Under the pieces are notes generated by a model, which saw nothing but the letters and a program-made list of their open reading frames with translations, was not told the DNA's origin and did not search any database. From Pseudomonas cichorii (GTDB taxonomy: Bacteria; Pseudomonadota; Gammaproteobacteria; Pseudomonadales; Pseudomonadaceae): a stretch of 64,000 nucleotides of DNA. The stretch lies in the NCBI RefSeq assembly GCF_003700275.1, contig NZ_RBRE01000016.1:62001-126000 (forward strand), read 5' to 3'. The position numbers and the translations under genes were made by a program. Positions 1-9,959 of the stretch are shown here, piece by piece (position 1 is the stretch's first letter; every line of letters begins with the position of its first letter).

Positions 1-366
1 TGAGGCCTGTTTGTCCGGGCCGCCGTCGACAAAGTTCAGCTCCGGCTCGATGACTACCATTCGGGCCACCACCGCATGGTTGTTCCACAGGGCAGGCCAG
101 CTCACGGCAAGGTCGATGATCGGCACCTTGACGAACGGCACCGGCACCTTGCCGTCCACCTTGACGATATTCAGGCCGTTGATCTTGTAGGCTCCGCGCC
201 ACAGGGCGATATCCACATCGGTGATCTGGCCGCGGTAATCGCCCATGTCCGCGAGCTTGTCATTGAGGTAATTACGCACCAGATAGGGCAGGGCGGCATT
301 GATGGCGATCAGCAATATGACGACAGTGGCCAGTATCCACAGCGGCCAGCGGTAGCGAGGTTTCAT
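1..366 (-). CDS. DUF748/AsmA-like membrane-anchored protein (partial, N-terminus only)
   Basis: The first 122 codons of a leftward gene that runs off the left edge. The ATG is at 366. The N-terminus MKPRYRWPLWILATVVILL is a short basic stretch followed by one hydrophobic segment (about residues 7-22), a signal anchor. The visible part then reads as a beta-rich periplasmic region (DYRGQITDVDIALWRGAYKI, NGLNIVKVDGKVPVPFVKVP). This is the typical opening of DUF748 proteins in Pseudomonas, which belong to the AsmA-like superfamily of inner-membrane-anchored envelope proteins, some of which act in lipid transport. The rest of the protein is not visible, so the role in the cell cannot be narrowed down. 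Confidence 0.75.
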   Translation of the reverse strand, partial: MKPRYRWPLWILATVVILLIAINAALPYLVRNYLNDKLADMGDYRGQITDVDIALWRGAYKINGLNIVKVDGKVPVPFVKVPIIDLAVSWPALWNNHAVVARMVVIEPELNFVDGGPDKQAS

Positions 367-492
367 GGCCTGAGCCTCTGGAAGTGTTGAACGGTTGACT
401 CCGGAGCTACGCATCCGTTCGCTGCAACTGGACGCGCAGTGGCGGTAAGCATAGGCTTTGAGTTTTTAACGCATGCGTACAAGGACACGATC

Positions 493-1467
493 ATGAGCCG
501 TATTTATGCTGATAACGCCCACTCAATCGGCAACACGCCGCTGGTGCAGATCAACCGCATCGCGCCTCGGGGCGTGACGATTCTGGCCAAGATCGAAGGG
601 CGCAATCCGGGGTATTCGGTGAAGTGTCGGATTGGCGCCAACATGATCTGGGATGCCGAAAGCAGCGGCAAACTCAAGCCTGGCATGACCATTGTCGAGC
701 CGACCTCGGGCAATACCGGGATCGGCCTGGCGTTCGTTGCTGCTGCCCGTGGTTACAAACTGACACTGACCATGCCGGCTTCCATGAGTATCGAGCGGCG
801 CAAGGTGCTCAAGGCGCTGGGAGCCGAGCTGGTATTGACCGAGCCGGCCAAGGGCATGAAGGGCGCCATCGCCAAAGCCGAAGAACTGGTGGCCAGCGAT
901 CCTGAAAAATATTTCATGCCTGCGCAGTTCGATAACCCGGCCAACCCGGCGATCCATGAAAAGACCACCGGTCCTGAAATCTGGGAAGACACCGAAGGCG
1001 CCATCGATGTACTGGTGGCGGGTGTCGGCACCGGCGGCACGATCACCGGTATTTCGCGTTACATCAAGAACACTCAGGGCAAGCCCATCCAGTCGGTAGC
1101 GGTCGAGCCCGAGGTGTCGCCGATCATCACCCAGGCCCTGGCTGGCGAAGAGATCAAGCCCGGCCCGCACAAGATCCAGGGGATTGGCGCCGGTTTCATT
1201 CCAAAAAACCTGGACCTGTCGCTCATCGACCGGGTCGAGCGGGTCAGTGAGGATGAAGCCAAGGCCATGGCGCTGCGACTGATGCAGGAAGAAGGCATCC
1301 TGTGCGGGATTTCCTGTGGTGCGGCGATGGCTGCCGCCGCACGCCTGGCGGAAAAGCCCGAGATGCAAGGCAAGACCATTGTCGTGATCCTGCCGGACTC
1401 CGGTGAGCGTTATCTGTCGAGCATGCTGTTCAGCGATCTGTTTACCGAACAGGAATTGCAACAGTAA
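493..1467 (+). CDS. cysK: Cysteine synthase A (O-acetylserine sulfhydrylase)
   Basis: A PLP enzyme that makes cysteine from O-acetyl-L-serine and sulfide in the cytoplasm. At 324 residues it matches E. coli CysK almost end to end. Visible landmarks are the PLP-binding lysine in [10 protein letters not shown] (Lys44), the asparagine/substrate loop PTSGNTG (residues 70-76), the phosphate-binding loop GVGTGGT, and the conserved C-terminus ending [10 protein letters not shown]. The start at 493 follows AAGGAC and gives the family N-terminus [17 protein letters not shown]. An upstream in-frame ATG at 439 would add 18 residues that the family does not have. The gene stands alone between a divergent DUF748 gene and an lpxO-like gene and has its own hairpin downstream. 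Confidence 0.95.
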   Translation: MSRIYADNAHSIGNTPLVQINRIAPRGVTILAKIEGRNPGYSVKCRIGANMIWDAESSGKLKPGMTIVEPTSGNTGIGLAFVAAARGYKLTLTMPASMSIERRKVLKALGAELVLTEPAKGMKGAIAKAEELVASDPEKYFMPAQFDNPANPAIHEKTTGPEIWEDTEGAIDVLVAGVGTGGTITGISRYIKNTQGKPIQSVAVEPEVSPIITQALAGEEIKPGPHKIQGIGAGFIPKNLDLSLIDRVERVSEDEAKAMALRLMQEEGILCGISCGAAMAAAARLAEKPEMQGKTIVVILPDSGERYLSSMLFSDLFTEQELQQ

Positions 1468-1530
1468 GCGTATCTTTGCCTTGTCGGCTTTGTACTGAAT
1501 CGACAAGTGTTTATGATGGCCGGCTGCTGA

Positions 1531-1573
1531 TGGCCGGATGTGTCATTGCGACCATCCGGCCATTGTGTTTTGT
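1531..1573 (+). terminator. Hairpin terminator after cysK
   Basis: A perfect 10-bp inverted repeat (tggccggatg at 1531-1540, catccggcca at 1553-1562) is followed by the T-rich stretch ttgtgttttg. It lies 63 bases after the cysK stop, so it probably ends the cysK transcript. Confidence 0.6.
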
Positions 1574-1643
1574 TCAAGAGCGCCCCTGACATGACGGCAG
1601 TATCTTCAACGTTCGGCTACTTGTCTGTTGCAAGGAGAGTTTC

Positions 1644-2582
1644 ATGACCCTTTCATTTGTTGCCAAGGCATCGATCCTGATGCTGTTTCTGGGCAGCACG
1701 CTGTATGTGCATTTACGGGGCCGTGCGCGATTGCCGCTGTTGCGTCAGTTCGTCAACCATTCGGCGCTGTTCGCTCCTTATAACGCCTTGATGTACCTGT
1801 TTTCCGGTGTGCCGTCCAAACCGTATCTGGACCGCAGCAAGTTTCCCGAACTCGATGTGCTCAAGGACAACTGGGAAGAAATTCGCGAAGAAGCCATGCA
1901 TCTGTTCGATGAAGGTTATATTCGCGCCGCCGAGAAGAACAACGACGCCGGTTTCGGTTCGTTCTTCAAGAAGGGCTGGAAGCGTTTCTATCTGAAGTGG
2001 TACGACAAGGCGCTGCCTTCTGCCGAAGCCCTGTGTCCGAAGACCGTGGCACTGGTCAACAGCATTCCGAATGTCAAAGGCGCGATGTTTGCCCTGCTGC
2101 CGGGCGACAGCCACCTCAATCCGCACCGCGATCCGTTTGCCGGTTCATTGCGCTATCACCTGGGCTTGTCGACGCCAAACTCCGATGCCTGCCGGATTTT
2201 CGTCGATGGCCAGGAATACTCCTGGCGTGATGGCGAAGACGTGATGTTCGATGAAACCTACGTGCATTGGGTCAAGAACGAAACGCAGACCACCCGCGTG
2301 ATTCTGTTCTGTGATATCGAGCGTCCACTGACCAATGGCTTCATGACCCGCGTGAATCGCAGCGTCAGCGCCTTTCTTGGCCGCGCCACCGCGCCGCAGA
2401 ACCTGGACGACGAGCGGGTTGGCGGCATCAACCGCGCCTATGCCTTCAGCAAGCGTTTCAGCGACAGCTTCAGTGGCAAGGTCAAACAGTTCAAGCGCCA
2501 GAACCCCAAGTCCTACCGGATTTTGCGTCCGGTGCTGGCAGTGATCGTCGCAGTTCTGTTGTGGAAGTGGTTGTTCGGATAA
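1644..2582 (+). CDS. lpxO: Aspartyl/asparaginyl beta-hydroxylase family protein, LpxO-like lipid A hydroxylase
   Basis: A 312-residue Fe(II)/2-oxoglutarate dioxygenase of the aspartyl/asparaginyl beta-hydroxylase family. A hydrophobic segment at residues 3-20 and another at the C-terminus (VLAVIVAVLLWKWLF) suggest a membrane-anchored enzyme with a cytoplasmic active site. The iron ligands are visible as His161 and Asp163 in LNPHRDPF, and His208 in YVHWVKNE. An arginine for 2-oxoglutarate binding lies shortly after, in TRVILFCD. Bacterial members with this layout include LpxO, which 2-hydroxylates the secondary laurate of lipid A. The start follows AAGGAG. LpxO is the best family match; a related hydroxylase with another acyl or peptide substrate cannot be excluded. 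Confidence 0.8.
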   Translation: MTLSFVAKASILMLFLGSTLYVHLRGRARLPLLRQFVNHSALFAPYNALMYLFSGVPSKPYLDRSKFPELDVLKDNWEEIREEAMHLFDEGYIRAAEKNNDAGFGSFFKKGWKRFYLKWYDKALPSAEALCPKTVALVNSIPNVKGAMFALLPGDSHLNPHRDPFAGSLRYHLGLSTPNSDACRIFVDGQEYSWRDGEDVMFDETYVHWVKNETQTTRVILFCDIERPLTNGFMTRVNRSVSAFLGRATAPQNLDDERVGGINRAYAFSKRFSDSFSGKVKQFKRQNPKSYRILRPVLAVIVAVLLWKWLFG

Positions 2583-2595
2583 GCCCAATGGTTTG

Positions 2596-2648
2596 TGAAC
2601 TGCCCCCCCAAGGGGTGGATTGGTGTCCAACTTCTTGGGGGCAGTTCA
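2596..2648. terminator. Long imperfect hairpin between convergent genes
   Basis: tgaactgccccccc...cttgggggcagttca forms a stem of about 13-15 bp with an internal bulge. It sits 13 bases after the lpxO-like stop and next to the end of the convergent chemotaxis gene. It probably terminates one or both transcripts. Confidence 0.5.
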
Positions 2649-2652
2649 TTTG

Positions 2653-2706
2653 TGTGGGAGCGGATTCATCCGCGAAGCCTGTTCGCGAATGAATGGCTCC
2701 TACAGG
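2653..2706. repeat. REP-type palindromic element
   Basis: tgtgggagcggattcatccgcgaa is followed by an inverted partner, ttcgcgaatgaatggctcctacag. This is the classic Pseudomonas REP head-to-head pair with the GGGAGCGGATTCATCCGC core. It lies in the convergent gap between the lpxO-like and chemotaxis genes, where such elements are usual. A related single copy is at about 30603. Confidence 0.8.
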
Positions 2707-2712
2707 GTCCAG

Positions 2713-4338
2713 TTACAACGCGAAACGCGCCACCAACCCGTTCAGGCCGATGGCCAGACGTGACAGCTCATGGCTCGCAGCCGAGGTCTGGGTCGCTCCG
2801 GCGGCAGTCTGGGTCGACAGGTCGCGAATACTGACCAGACTGCGATCCACTTCCCGGGCTACCAGCGATTGCTGTTCGGCGGCGCTGGCGATAACCAGGT
2901 TGCGCTGGTTGATTTCGGAAATGGCCGCAGTGATCTTTTCCAGAGCCTGACCGGCGCTGCTGGCGCGCTTGAGAGTCTGGCCAGCCTGCTCGGCACTGTT
3001 CTGCATGGCACCGACCGTCTGGTGAGTACCGGTCTGAATGGTGCTGATCATCTGCTCGATTTCCTGCGTCGAGTCCTGAGTGCGCTTGGCCAGTGAGCGT
3101 ACTTCATCGGCCACCACCGCAAACCCTCGCCCAGCCTCACCGGCACGTGCGGCCTCGATGGCGGCATTGAGCGCCAGCAGGTTGGTCTGGTCGGCGATAC
3201 CGCGGATCACTTCCAGCACCTTGGTGATGTCCTGGGCCTGGGTCGCCAGTTCCTGTGCCTGTTCCGAGGCGCCCAAGACTTCGCTGACCAGCCCTTCGAT
3301 CGACTCAATGGTTTCGGCTACCTGACGATGGCCATGCTGGCTGTCGGCATCCGAGGCCTTCGATGCCTGGGAGGTCGATACGGCGTTGCTGGCCACTTCA
3401 TCCACGGCGGCGCTCATCTGGTTGACTGCCGTGGCCGCCAGTTCGATCTCGTCGTTCTGCGCCTGCAGGCCGCGCGTGCTCTGCTCCATGACCGAACTCA
3501 TCTCTTCGGCTGCCGAGGCCAGTTGCGACGAGGATTCGCTGATGCTGTGGATGGTCGAGCGCAGGTTGTCCTGCATGGTTGCCAGCGCACTCAGCAACTG
3601 TGCCGGTTCATCCTGACCTTCATGGGTGATGGTTGCGCGCAGATTGCCCTGGGCGATGGTCTGCGCCACAGCCAGTGCTTCGTTGATCGGCTTGACGATG
3701 CTGCGGGTCAGCAGCCAGGCCAGCAATACCGTGCCGAGCAAGGCGGCGAAAATGATCAGGCTGACCAGGGTTTTCGTGGACTCATACAGACTGGCGGCTT
3801 CATTGGCGGCATTGTCGGCGCCTCGCTGGCTGAAGACGATTACAGCCTCCACGCTGGCATCGAGTATGCGCCCCTCGGGAGTGAGCTGTTCGGTAAGGAT
3901 TTTCCGGGCGTCATCGAAATGCTGGCTTTCTATCTGCGCGACGATGTTGTCCACCAACGCCAGGTAGCGGGTTGCGTTGCTTTCAAGATCACCCAGCAGT
4001 TTGAGTTGCTGGCTGTCGCTGCTTTTGGCCTTCTGCTTTTGCAGGCGAGTGAACAGTTCGGTTCTCGCGTCGTTGATGACCTTCTTGCTGAGCGCCTGGC
4101 TGGCAGGCTCCGGCATGGCGATCAGGCGCAGTCCTTCCATGCGAATGGAAGCGATAGCGGCACCCGTATCGTGCATGTTCTCGATATCGGGCATCCAGGA
4201 ATGTTCGATGACTTCTGCACTGGAACGCAACACGGCCATTTTCCCCAGGCAGAAAATCCCTACAACTGCCAGCAAGGCCGCGACCAATCCAAAGCCCAGA
4301 CAGGCTCTGATCCCTATACGCATGTTCCTGATAAACAT
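2713..4338 (-). CDS. Methyl-accepting chemotaxis protein (4-helix-bundle sensor)
   Basis: A 541-residue chemoreceptor. Order of parts: TM1 (about residues 12-31), a helical periplasmic domain of about 155 residues with the pattern of the four-helix-bundle MCP ligand domain, TM2 (about 190-212, [17 protein letters not shown]), HAMP ([19 protein letters not shown]), then a long coiled-coil signalling domain. The kinase-contact hairpin tip is [20 protein letters not shown]. The start ATG has AAGGAG upstream. The ligand cannot be read from the sequence. No other che genes are nearby, as is normal for the many orphan receptors of Pseudomonas. No C-terminal CheR/CheB pentapeptide is seen: the protein ends in GLVARFAL. 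Confidence 0.92.
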   Translation of the reverse strand: MFIRNMRIGIRACLGFGLVAALLAVVGIFCLGKMAVLRSSAEVIEHSWMPDIENMHDTGAAIASIRMEGLRLIAMPEPASQALSKKVINDARTELFTRLQKQKAKSSDSQQLKLLGDLESNATRYLALVDNIVAQIESQHFDDARKILTEQLTPEGRILDASVEAVIVFSQRGADNAANEAASLYESTKTLVSLIIFAALLGTVLLAWLLTRSIVKPINEALAVAQTIAQGNLRATITHEGQDEPAQLLSALATMQDNLRSTIHSISESSSQLASAAEEMSSVMEQSTRGLQAQNDEIELAATAVNQMSAAVDEVASNAVSTSQASKASDADSQHGHRQVAETIESIEGLVSEVLGASEQAQELATQAQDITKVLEVIRGIADQTNLLALNAAIEAARAGEAGRGFAVVADEVRSLAKRTQDSTQEIEQMISTIQTGTHQTVGAMQNSAEQAGQTLKRASSAGQALEKITAAISEINQRNLVIASAAEQQSLVAREVDRSLVSIRDLSTQTAAGATQTSAASHELSRLAIGLNGLVARFAL

Positions 4339-4547
4339 TGTTGCTCCTTGGTGTCGTGAAGCTCCCTGATTGTCTTTTTTGAGGGGGAGAGAAGGGTGAG
4401 TGATATCTTTGAGCTATCACTTTACTGACATGTGTTGGTCACCGGGCCATAAAAGATCCTGCATTACGTGGCCTGTCCCCGTTAAGTGGTGCCTGACGCT
4501 GGAGATTTCTGAACTAGGCTTTGAGTGTCTCAACCTGAGGCAAGCCC

Positions 4548-6260
4548 ATGTCTGCCAATGCTATTGCCAGCCTGATCCTTGCCGGCTTCGATGATTATCG
4601 TGAGCACTTTCGGCAGATAACCGACGGTGCCCGGGAGCGTTTCGAGCGCGCACAATGGCAGTTGATCCAGAGTGCTTCGGCCGGGCGGATCAATCTTTAT
4701 GAGCTGAAGGTCAGTGAAGTGATCGGCCATCTGCGAGCTGCCGCCGATGCCAGTGGACAGCCTCTGCACGTGCGCGAGTGGCCGATGGTCAAGAGCGCCT
4801 ACATCGAGATGATCGAGCCGCGACTGGACGATGAGCTGGCCGAAACCTGGTTCAACTCGGTTTTCTTCGGTCTGTTCAGTCATGACCTGATCAGCGACGA
4901 GCGTATGTTCATCCACAGCACCCGGCCCGCAGTGCAGGCCCATGAACAGGTGGCGCAGGTTCGCAGTTACCGGCCACAGGAAGATATTGCCAGCATGTTC
5001 GCCTGCATCTTCCGCGATTACGGCTTCACGGTGCCTTATGCGGACCTGCCCGGCGATTTGCAGCGGGTCGCCGCGCAATTGCGGGAAAACCTGCCCGACT
5101 GGGTGTGCAAGGACCCGCAGCTGTGCGTCGAGCTGTTTTCATCGGTGTTCTATCGCAACAAGGGCGCCTATCTGGTGGGGCGCATCTACACCCCGGATGA
5201 ACAATGGCCGCTGGTGATTGCCTTGCTGCACCGCGAAGGCAGCGGAATTGTCGTCGACACGCTGATTACCGACGAGGCCGAGGTGTCGATCATCTTTTCC
5301 TTCACCCGCTCGTATTTCATGGTCGATGTCCCGGTGCCTGCGGCGTTCGTGGGACTGCTGAAGAACATTCTGCCCGGTAAGCATATTGCCGAGTTGTACA
5401 GTTCCATCGGCTTTTACAAACAGGGTAAATCCGAATTCTACCGGGCCTTGATTCATCATCTGGCCCATACCGACGACCGTTTCACCATGGCACCGGGAGT
5501 GCGCGGCATGGTGATGAGCGTGTTTACGCTGCCGGGTTTCAATACCGTGTTCAAGATCATCAAGGATCGATTTTCGCCGTCGAAGAATGTTGACCGCCTG
5601 ACCGTGATCGAAAAATACCGGCTGGTGAAAAGTGTCGATCGGGTAGGGCGCATGGCTGATACCCAGGAATTTGCCGATTTTCGCTTTCCGTTGGCCAGGT
5701 TCGAGCCCGAGTGCCTGGCCGAGCTATTGGAGCTTGCACCCTCGACAGTCGAAGTGGAAGAACAGGGCGCGGTGTTGATTCGCCACTGCTGGACCGAACG
5801 GCGCATGATTCCGTTGAATCTTTACCTGGAACAGGCCAGCCCGGCGCAGATGCGCGAGGTGCTGGATGATTATGGGTTGGCCATCAAGCAACTGGCGGCA
5901 GCCAACATTTTTCCAGGCGACATGTTGCTCAAGAACTTTGGTGTTACCCGTCATGGCCGCGTAGTGTTTTATGACTACGACGAAATCTGCTTGCTGACCG
6001 AGGCCAACTTCCGGCGTATCCCGCAACCGCGCACGCCTGAAGATGAAATGGCCTCCGAGCCCTGGTATTCCATTGGCCCGATGGATGTCTTTCCCGAAGA
6101 GTTTCCGCCTTTTCTGTTTGCCGATCTACAACAGCGCCGCCTGTTCGACAGCCTGCATGGCGAACTGTACGACGCTGATTACTGGAAAGGGCTACAGGCT
6201 GAGATCCGCGCAGGCAAGGTGATCGATGTGTTTCCGTATCGGCGTCCGGCAGCAGGCTGA
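4548..6260 (+). CDS. aceK: Isocitrate dehydrogenase kinase/phosphatase
   Basis: A bifunctional cytoplasmic enzyme that phosphorylates and dephosphorylates isocitrate dehydrogenase, steering carbon between the TCA cycle and the glyoxylate shunt. At 570 residues it is the usual AceK length. Recognisable family blocks are the N-terminal regulatory part ([16 protein letters not shown]), [16 protein letters not shown], and the kinase-like part with [20 protein letters not shown], in which DYDE is part of the active site. It stands alone, with no aceA or aceB beside it, as is usual in Pseudomonas. The 209-base gap upstream, divergent from the chemotaxis gene, must hold its promoter. The Shine-Dalgarno is modest (TGAGGC). 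Confidence 0.93.
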   Translation: MSANAIASLILAGFDDYREHFRQITDGARERFERAQWQLIQSASAGRINLYELKVSEVIGHLRAAADASGQPLHVREWPMVKSAYIEMIEPRLDDELAETWFNSVFFGLFSHDLISDERMFIHSTRPAVQAHEQVAQVRSYRPQEDIASMFACIFRDYGFTVPYADLPGDLQRVAAQLRENLPDWVCKDPQLCVELFSSVFYRNKGAYLVGRIYTPDEQWPLVIALLHREGSGIVVDTLITDEAEVSIIFSFTRSYFMVDVPVPAAFVGLLKNILPGKHIAELYSSIGFYKQGKSEFYRALIHHLAHTDDRFTMAPGVRGMVMSVFTLPGFNTVFKIIKDRFSPSKNVDRLTVIEKYRLVKSVDRVGRMADTQEFADFRFPLARFEPECLAELLELAPSTVEVEEQGAVLIRHCWTERRMIPLNLYLEQASPAQMREVLDDYGLAIKQLAAANIFPGDMLLKNFGVTRHGRVVFYDYDEICLLTEANFRRIPQPRTPEDEMASEPWYSIGPMDVFPEEFPPFLFADLQQRRLFDSLHGELYDADYWKGLQAEIRAGKVIDVFPYRRPAAG

Positions 6261-6287
6261 GTTTTCCGCCAAAGCGGTATTTACTGT

Positions 6288-9200
6288 TCAGTTCAGACTC
6301 ACATGCCGACTCAACAATGCCCGCAACGCCGCAGGCTTGACCGGCTTGGGCAGGTAATCGAGGCCGGCGGCATGTACCTGGGCAATCAGTTCCGGGCGGC
6401 CATCGGCGCTGATCAATACGCCCGGCACCGGCTGGCCCAGCCGGGTGCGTAGCCAGGCCATCAGCTCTGTGCCGATTTCACCTTCGTCCAGGTGATAGTC
6501 CACCAGTGCCAGTTCCGGGCGAATGCCGTCGTTGAGCAGGTTTTCACATTCCTGGCGATTGCGTGCGGTCCACACCTGACAGCCCCAGCGTGACAGCAGG
6601 CTGTTCATGCCGATCAGAATGCTGTCTTCATTGTCGACGCACAGCACCTGAATGCCGTTCAGCACCACACGGCTGGGTTCGGCCGGGGCGTTGGGTTTCA
6701 CGAGCTGTGGCTGAGCCAGCGGCACCGTGACGCTGAACATGCTGCCTTTGCCCGGCCACGATTTGACCTGCAACGGGTGTTCAAGAACCCGGCACAGACC
6801 ATCGGCAATCGCCAGACCGAGGCCCAGGCCTTTTGCGGCATGGGTCTGGTGGCTGTCCAGGCGTTTGAACTCCTCGAAAATCACTTTCTGCTTGTCTTCG
6901 GGAATGCCCGGCCCGCGGTCCCAGACTTCCAGGCTCAGAGAGTCGGCGTGGCGTCTGACACCCAGCAATATCGGGCCTTTGGCATAGCGAAAGGCATTGG
7001 TCAGGAAGTTCTGCAGAATACGGCGCAACAGCTTGATGTCACTGTCGACCCGCAGCTTGCTGCCGGTGACCCGGAATTTCAGGCCCTGCTCATGAGCCAG
7101 CGCCTTGAACTCCGCACCGAGAGTGTCGAACAGCGCATTCAGGGCGAAGGGTTGCCGGTCCGGCGTGACCTTGCCGTTCTCCAGGCGGGAAATATCCAGC
7201 AGGTCGCTGATCAGGTCTTCGGCAGAGCGCAGCGAACTGTCCAGATGCTGGATCAATTGCTGGGCCTCATTGGAAATACCGTCCTCCTGATGGGACAGCG
7301 CAGCGGAAAACAGCCGGGCGGCGTTCAGCGGTTGCATCAGGTCATGGCTGACCGCAGTGAGAAAACGGGTCTTGGATTCGTTGGCCGACTCGGCGGTGCC
7401 TTTGGCTTCGGTCAGGGCCTGATTGAGCTGCGACAGCTCGTGAGTCCGTTCGGCAACGCGCTGCTCCAGGCTTTCATTGGCGCCCTTGAGTGCATGCTCG
7501 GCATCGCGGAAGGCCGAGATATCGGTGAAGCTCATGACGAAGCCGCCGCCGGGCATCGGGTTGCCGATCAGCTCGATCACCCGGCCATTGGGGAACATCC
7601 GCTCCGAGGTGTGTGCCCGGCCCTGGCGCATCCAGTGCAGGCGGCGCGCAACGTGGACCTCGGCTTCGCCCGGCCCGCACAAGCCACGTTCGGCGTTGTA
7701 GCGAATGATGTCGGCAATCGGCCGTCCGACGCTGATCAAGCCGTCTGGGTAATTGAACAGCTCCAGATAACGATTGTTCCAGGCCACCAGCCTGAGCGAC
7801 TGATCGACGACGCTGATGCCCTGGGTAATGTTCTCGATGGCGCCCTGTAGCAGGGCGCGGTTGAATTGCAGCACTTCCGAGGCTTCGTCGGCGATCCGCA
7901 CCACGTCTTCGAGCTGCATGTCGCGGCCTTCGATGGCCGCTTTCACCACGGCGCGGGCCGATGAAGTGCCCAGAACCCCGGCCAGCAGCCGTTCGGTATG
8001 GGCGATCCATTCACCGTTGGCGTTCTGGTTGGGGTTGAAGGCCTTGCCCTGGTGATTGGCGAAACGAATGAAACTCTGTCTGGCCCGTTCTTCACCGACA
8101 AAGCGCGACGACAGACTCAGCAGGTCTTCGACCTGTACCGCCAGCAACGAGCGGCTGCCGGTGCGGACATAGGTTTCCTGACCGATGAAGCGCCCGGCCT
8201 GCCAGTGTTCCGAGACGCGGGTCCGCGACAGCATCGAGGCCCAGACGAACAGCGTGCAGTTACCGACCATCGACAGCACCACGCTCTGGGTCATGGGCGT
8301 GATTGGCAGGTCGAACGGGTTGCTGTGCAGCCAGCTCAGCAAGGGGAAGTTATCCAGCGACCAGTCCATACCGTGGGCTACCACCGGCAGCACCAGGGTG
8401 TAGAACCAGATGAAGATCCCGGCCGCCAGACCGGCGAATACTCCGCGACGGTTGGCCTGTTTCCAGTACAGTGCGCCAAACATGGCGGGGGCCAGTTGGG
8501 TGATGGCGGCAAAGGCAATCTGCCCGATCGTGGCCAGACTCGCCGTGGAGCCGAGCATGCGATAGCTGACATAGGCCAGCAGCAGAATCATCACAATGCT
8601 GATCCGGCGTACCGACAGCATCCAGTAGCGGAACGCCTCGAACGGTCGCTCGGTATTCTTGCGTCGCAGCAGCCAGGGCAGCAGCATGTCGTTGGAAATC
8701 ATGGTCGACAGCGCAACGCTGGCGACAATCACCATGCCGGTGGCCGCCGAAGCGCCACCGATAAACGCCAGCAGCGCCAGCGACGGATGAGCATGGGCCA
8801 GCGGCAGGCTGATGACGAACGAGTCCGGCAGCATCGAACTCGGCAGCAGCATTTGCCCGGCCAGGGCGATGGGCACCACGAACAATGCGGCCAGAGCCAG
8901 ATAGGCGGGGAATACCCATTTCGCCAGACGCAGATCCTGCGGCTCGATGTTTTCCACTACCGTGACATGGAACTGGCGGGGCAGGCAGACAATCGCCATC
9001 ATCGCCACGCCGGTCTGCACGATCATGGCTGGCCAGTTGATGGTCTCCTTCCAGTATTCCTCAAGGCGCGGGGCAAGCATGGCCTGGTTGAACAGGTCAT
9101 CGAAGCCGTCGTACAGGCTAAAGGTGACAAACACGCCGACCGCCATGAACGCCAGCAGCTTGACCAGCGCTTCAAAGGCAATCGCCAGCACCATGCCGCG

Positions 9201-9761
9201 ATGGTGCTCGGTAACATCAAGGTTGCGAGCACCGAACACGATGGTGAACAGCGCCAGAATCACCGAGACCACCAGAGCGGTATCCTGGGCGCGCGTGCCG
9301 CTGGAGTCGGGGCCGGCCCCAATCAGGATATTGACCCCCAGCACGATGGCTTTTAGCTGCAGGGCAATATAAGGCAGCATCCCGATCAGGCAGATCAGCG
9401 TCACCATGATCGCCAGCGGTTGCGACTTGCCATAGCGCGCGGCAATGAAGTCGGCAATCGAGGTGATGTTCTCCTGCTTGCTGATCAGCACCATCTTCTG
9501 CAGCACCCAGGGCGCCAGCAGCATCAGCACGATCGGTCCCAGATAGATCGGCAGGAACGACCACAATTGCTCGGCAGCCTGGCCGACCGCGCCGAAAAAG
9601 GTCCAGCTGGTGCAGTAAACCGCCAGCGACAGGCTGTAGACCCAGGCGCGCATGGTCGGGCGCAGGGATGCGCTGTAGCGGTCGCCATAGAAGGCGATGG
9701 CAAACATGATTGCCATATAGGTCAGGGCAACGGCAGCAATCAGCCCGCTGGACAGCGACAT
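6288..9761 (-). CDS. Hybrid sensor histidine kinase with N-terminal sodium/solute symporter (SSS) domain
   Basis: About 1157 residues from the ATG at 9761, preceded by GGAAAT. An in-frame start 28 codons upstream adds a polar leader that does not fit the family. Residues 1-500 are a multi-span SSS transporter domain (FYGDRYSAS, SWTFFGAVGQAAE, SKQENITSIADFIAARYGKS). A PAS domain follows at about 640 (ITQGISVVDQSLRLVAWNN), then a coiled linker, the phospho-accepting His in VSHDLMQPLNAAR (about 805), and an ATPase with NFLTNAFRYAK and GLGLGLAIADGL. The C-terminal receiver has its phospho-acceptor in LALVDYHLD (about 1087). It belongs to the CbrA-like/SSS-kinase group, in which the transporter part may sense a solute. 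No separate response regulator is adjacent. It converges with aceK across 27 bases. Confidence 0.9.
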   Translation of the reverse strand: MSLSSGLIAAVALTYMAIMFAIAFYGDRYSASLRPTMRAWVYSLSLAVYCTSWTFFGAVGQAAEQLWSFLPIYLGPIVLMLLAPWVLQKMVLISKQENITSIADFIAARYGKSQPLAIMVTLICLIGMLPYIALQLKAIVLGVNILIGAGPDSSGTRAQDTALVVSVILALFTIVFGARNLDVTEHHRGMVLAIAFEALVKLLAFMAVGVFVTFSLYDGFDDLFNQAMLAPRLEEYWKETINWPAMIVQTGVAMMAIVCLPRQFHVTVVENIEPQDLRLAKWVFPAYLALAALFVVPIALAGQMLLPSSMLPDSFVISLPLAHAHPSLALLAFIGGASAATGMVIVASVALSTMISNDMLLPWLLRRKNTERPFEAFRYWMLSVRRISIVMILLLAYVSYRMLGSTASLATIGQIAFAAITQLAPAMFGALYWKQANRRGVFAGLAAGIFIWFYTLVLPVVAHGMDWSLDNFPLLSWLHSNPFDLPITPMTQSVVLSMVGNCTLFVWASMLSRTRVSEHWQAGRFIGQETYVRTGSRSLLAVQVEDLLSLSSRFVGEERARQSFIRFANHQGKAFNPNQNANGEWIAHTERLLAGVLGTSSARAVVKAAIEGRDMQLEDVVRIADEASEVLQFNRALLQGAIENITQGISVVDQSLRLVAWNNRYLELFNYPDGLISVGRPIADIIRYNAERGLCGPGEAEVHVARRLHWMRQGRAHTSERMFPNGRVIELIGNPMPGGGFVMSFTDISAFRDAEHALKGANESLEQRVAERTHELSQLNQALTEAKGTAESANESKTRFLTAVSHDLMQPLNAARLFSAALSHQEDGISNEAQQLIQHLDSSLRSAEDLISDLLDISRLENGKVTPDRQPFALNALFDTLGAEFKALAHEQGLKFRVTGSKLRVDSDIKLLRRILQNFLTNAFRYAKGPILLGVRRHADSLSLEVWDRGPGIPEDKQKVIFEEFKRLDSHQTHAAKGLGLGLAIADGLCRVLEHPLQVKSWPGKGSMFSVTVPLAQPQLVKPNAPAEPSRVVLNGIQVLCVDNEDSILIGMNSLLSRWGCQVWTARNRQECENLLNDGIRPELALVDYHLDEGEIGTELMAWLRTRLGQPVPGVLISADGRPELIAQVHAAGLDYLPKPVKPAALRALLSRHVSLN

Positions 9762-9959
9762 ATCAATTTCCAGAATGCACAGATAGTCGGCAGTCTCGCA
9801 CGATGTCTGCTCGGCGTCTTGGTCGACCAAGGTCGAGCGTGGCAAGGCGTCGCAGGGCAGATAGTTATTCGTTGATGGCTATAAGCCTTACGCCTAATAT
9901 CCCGTTTTTTCTAGCGGGCTCGCCGAAGTTGCGATCCCGTGAACGTGTAAGGATATGGC

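Noticed and set aside
7998..9356. A 452-residue frame antisense to the hybrid sensor kinase
   Set aside because: Same composition artefact; the sensor kinase is unmistakable on the other strand.
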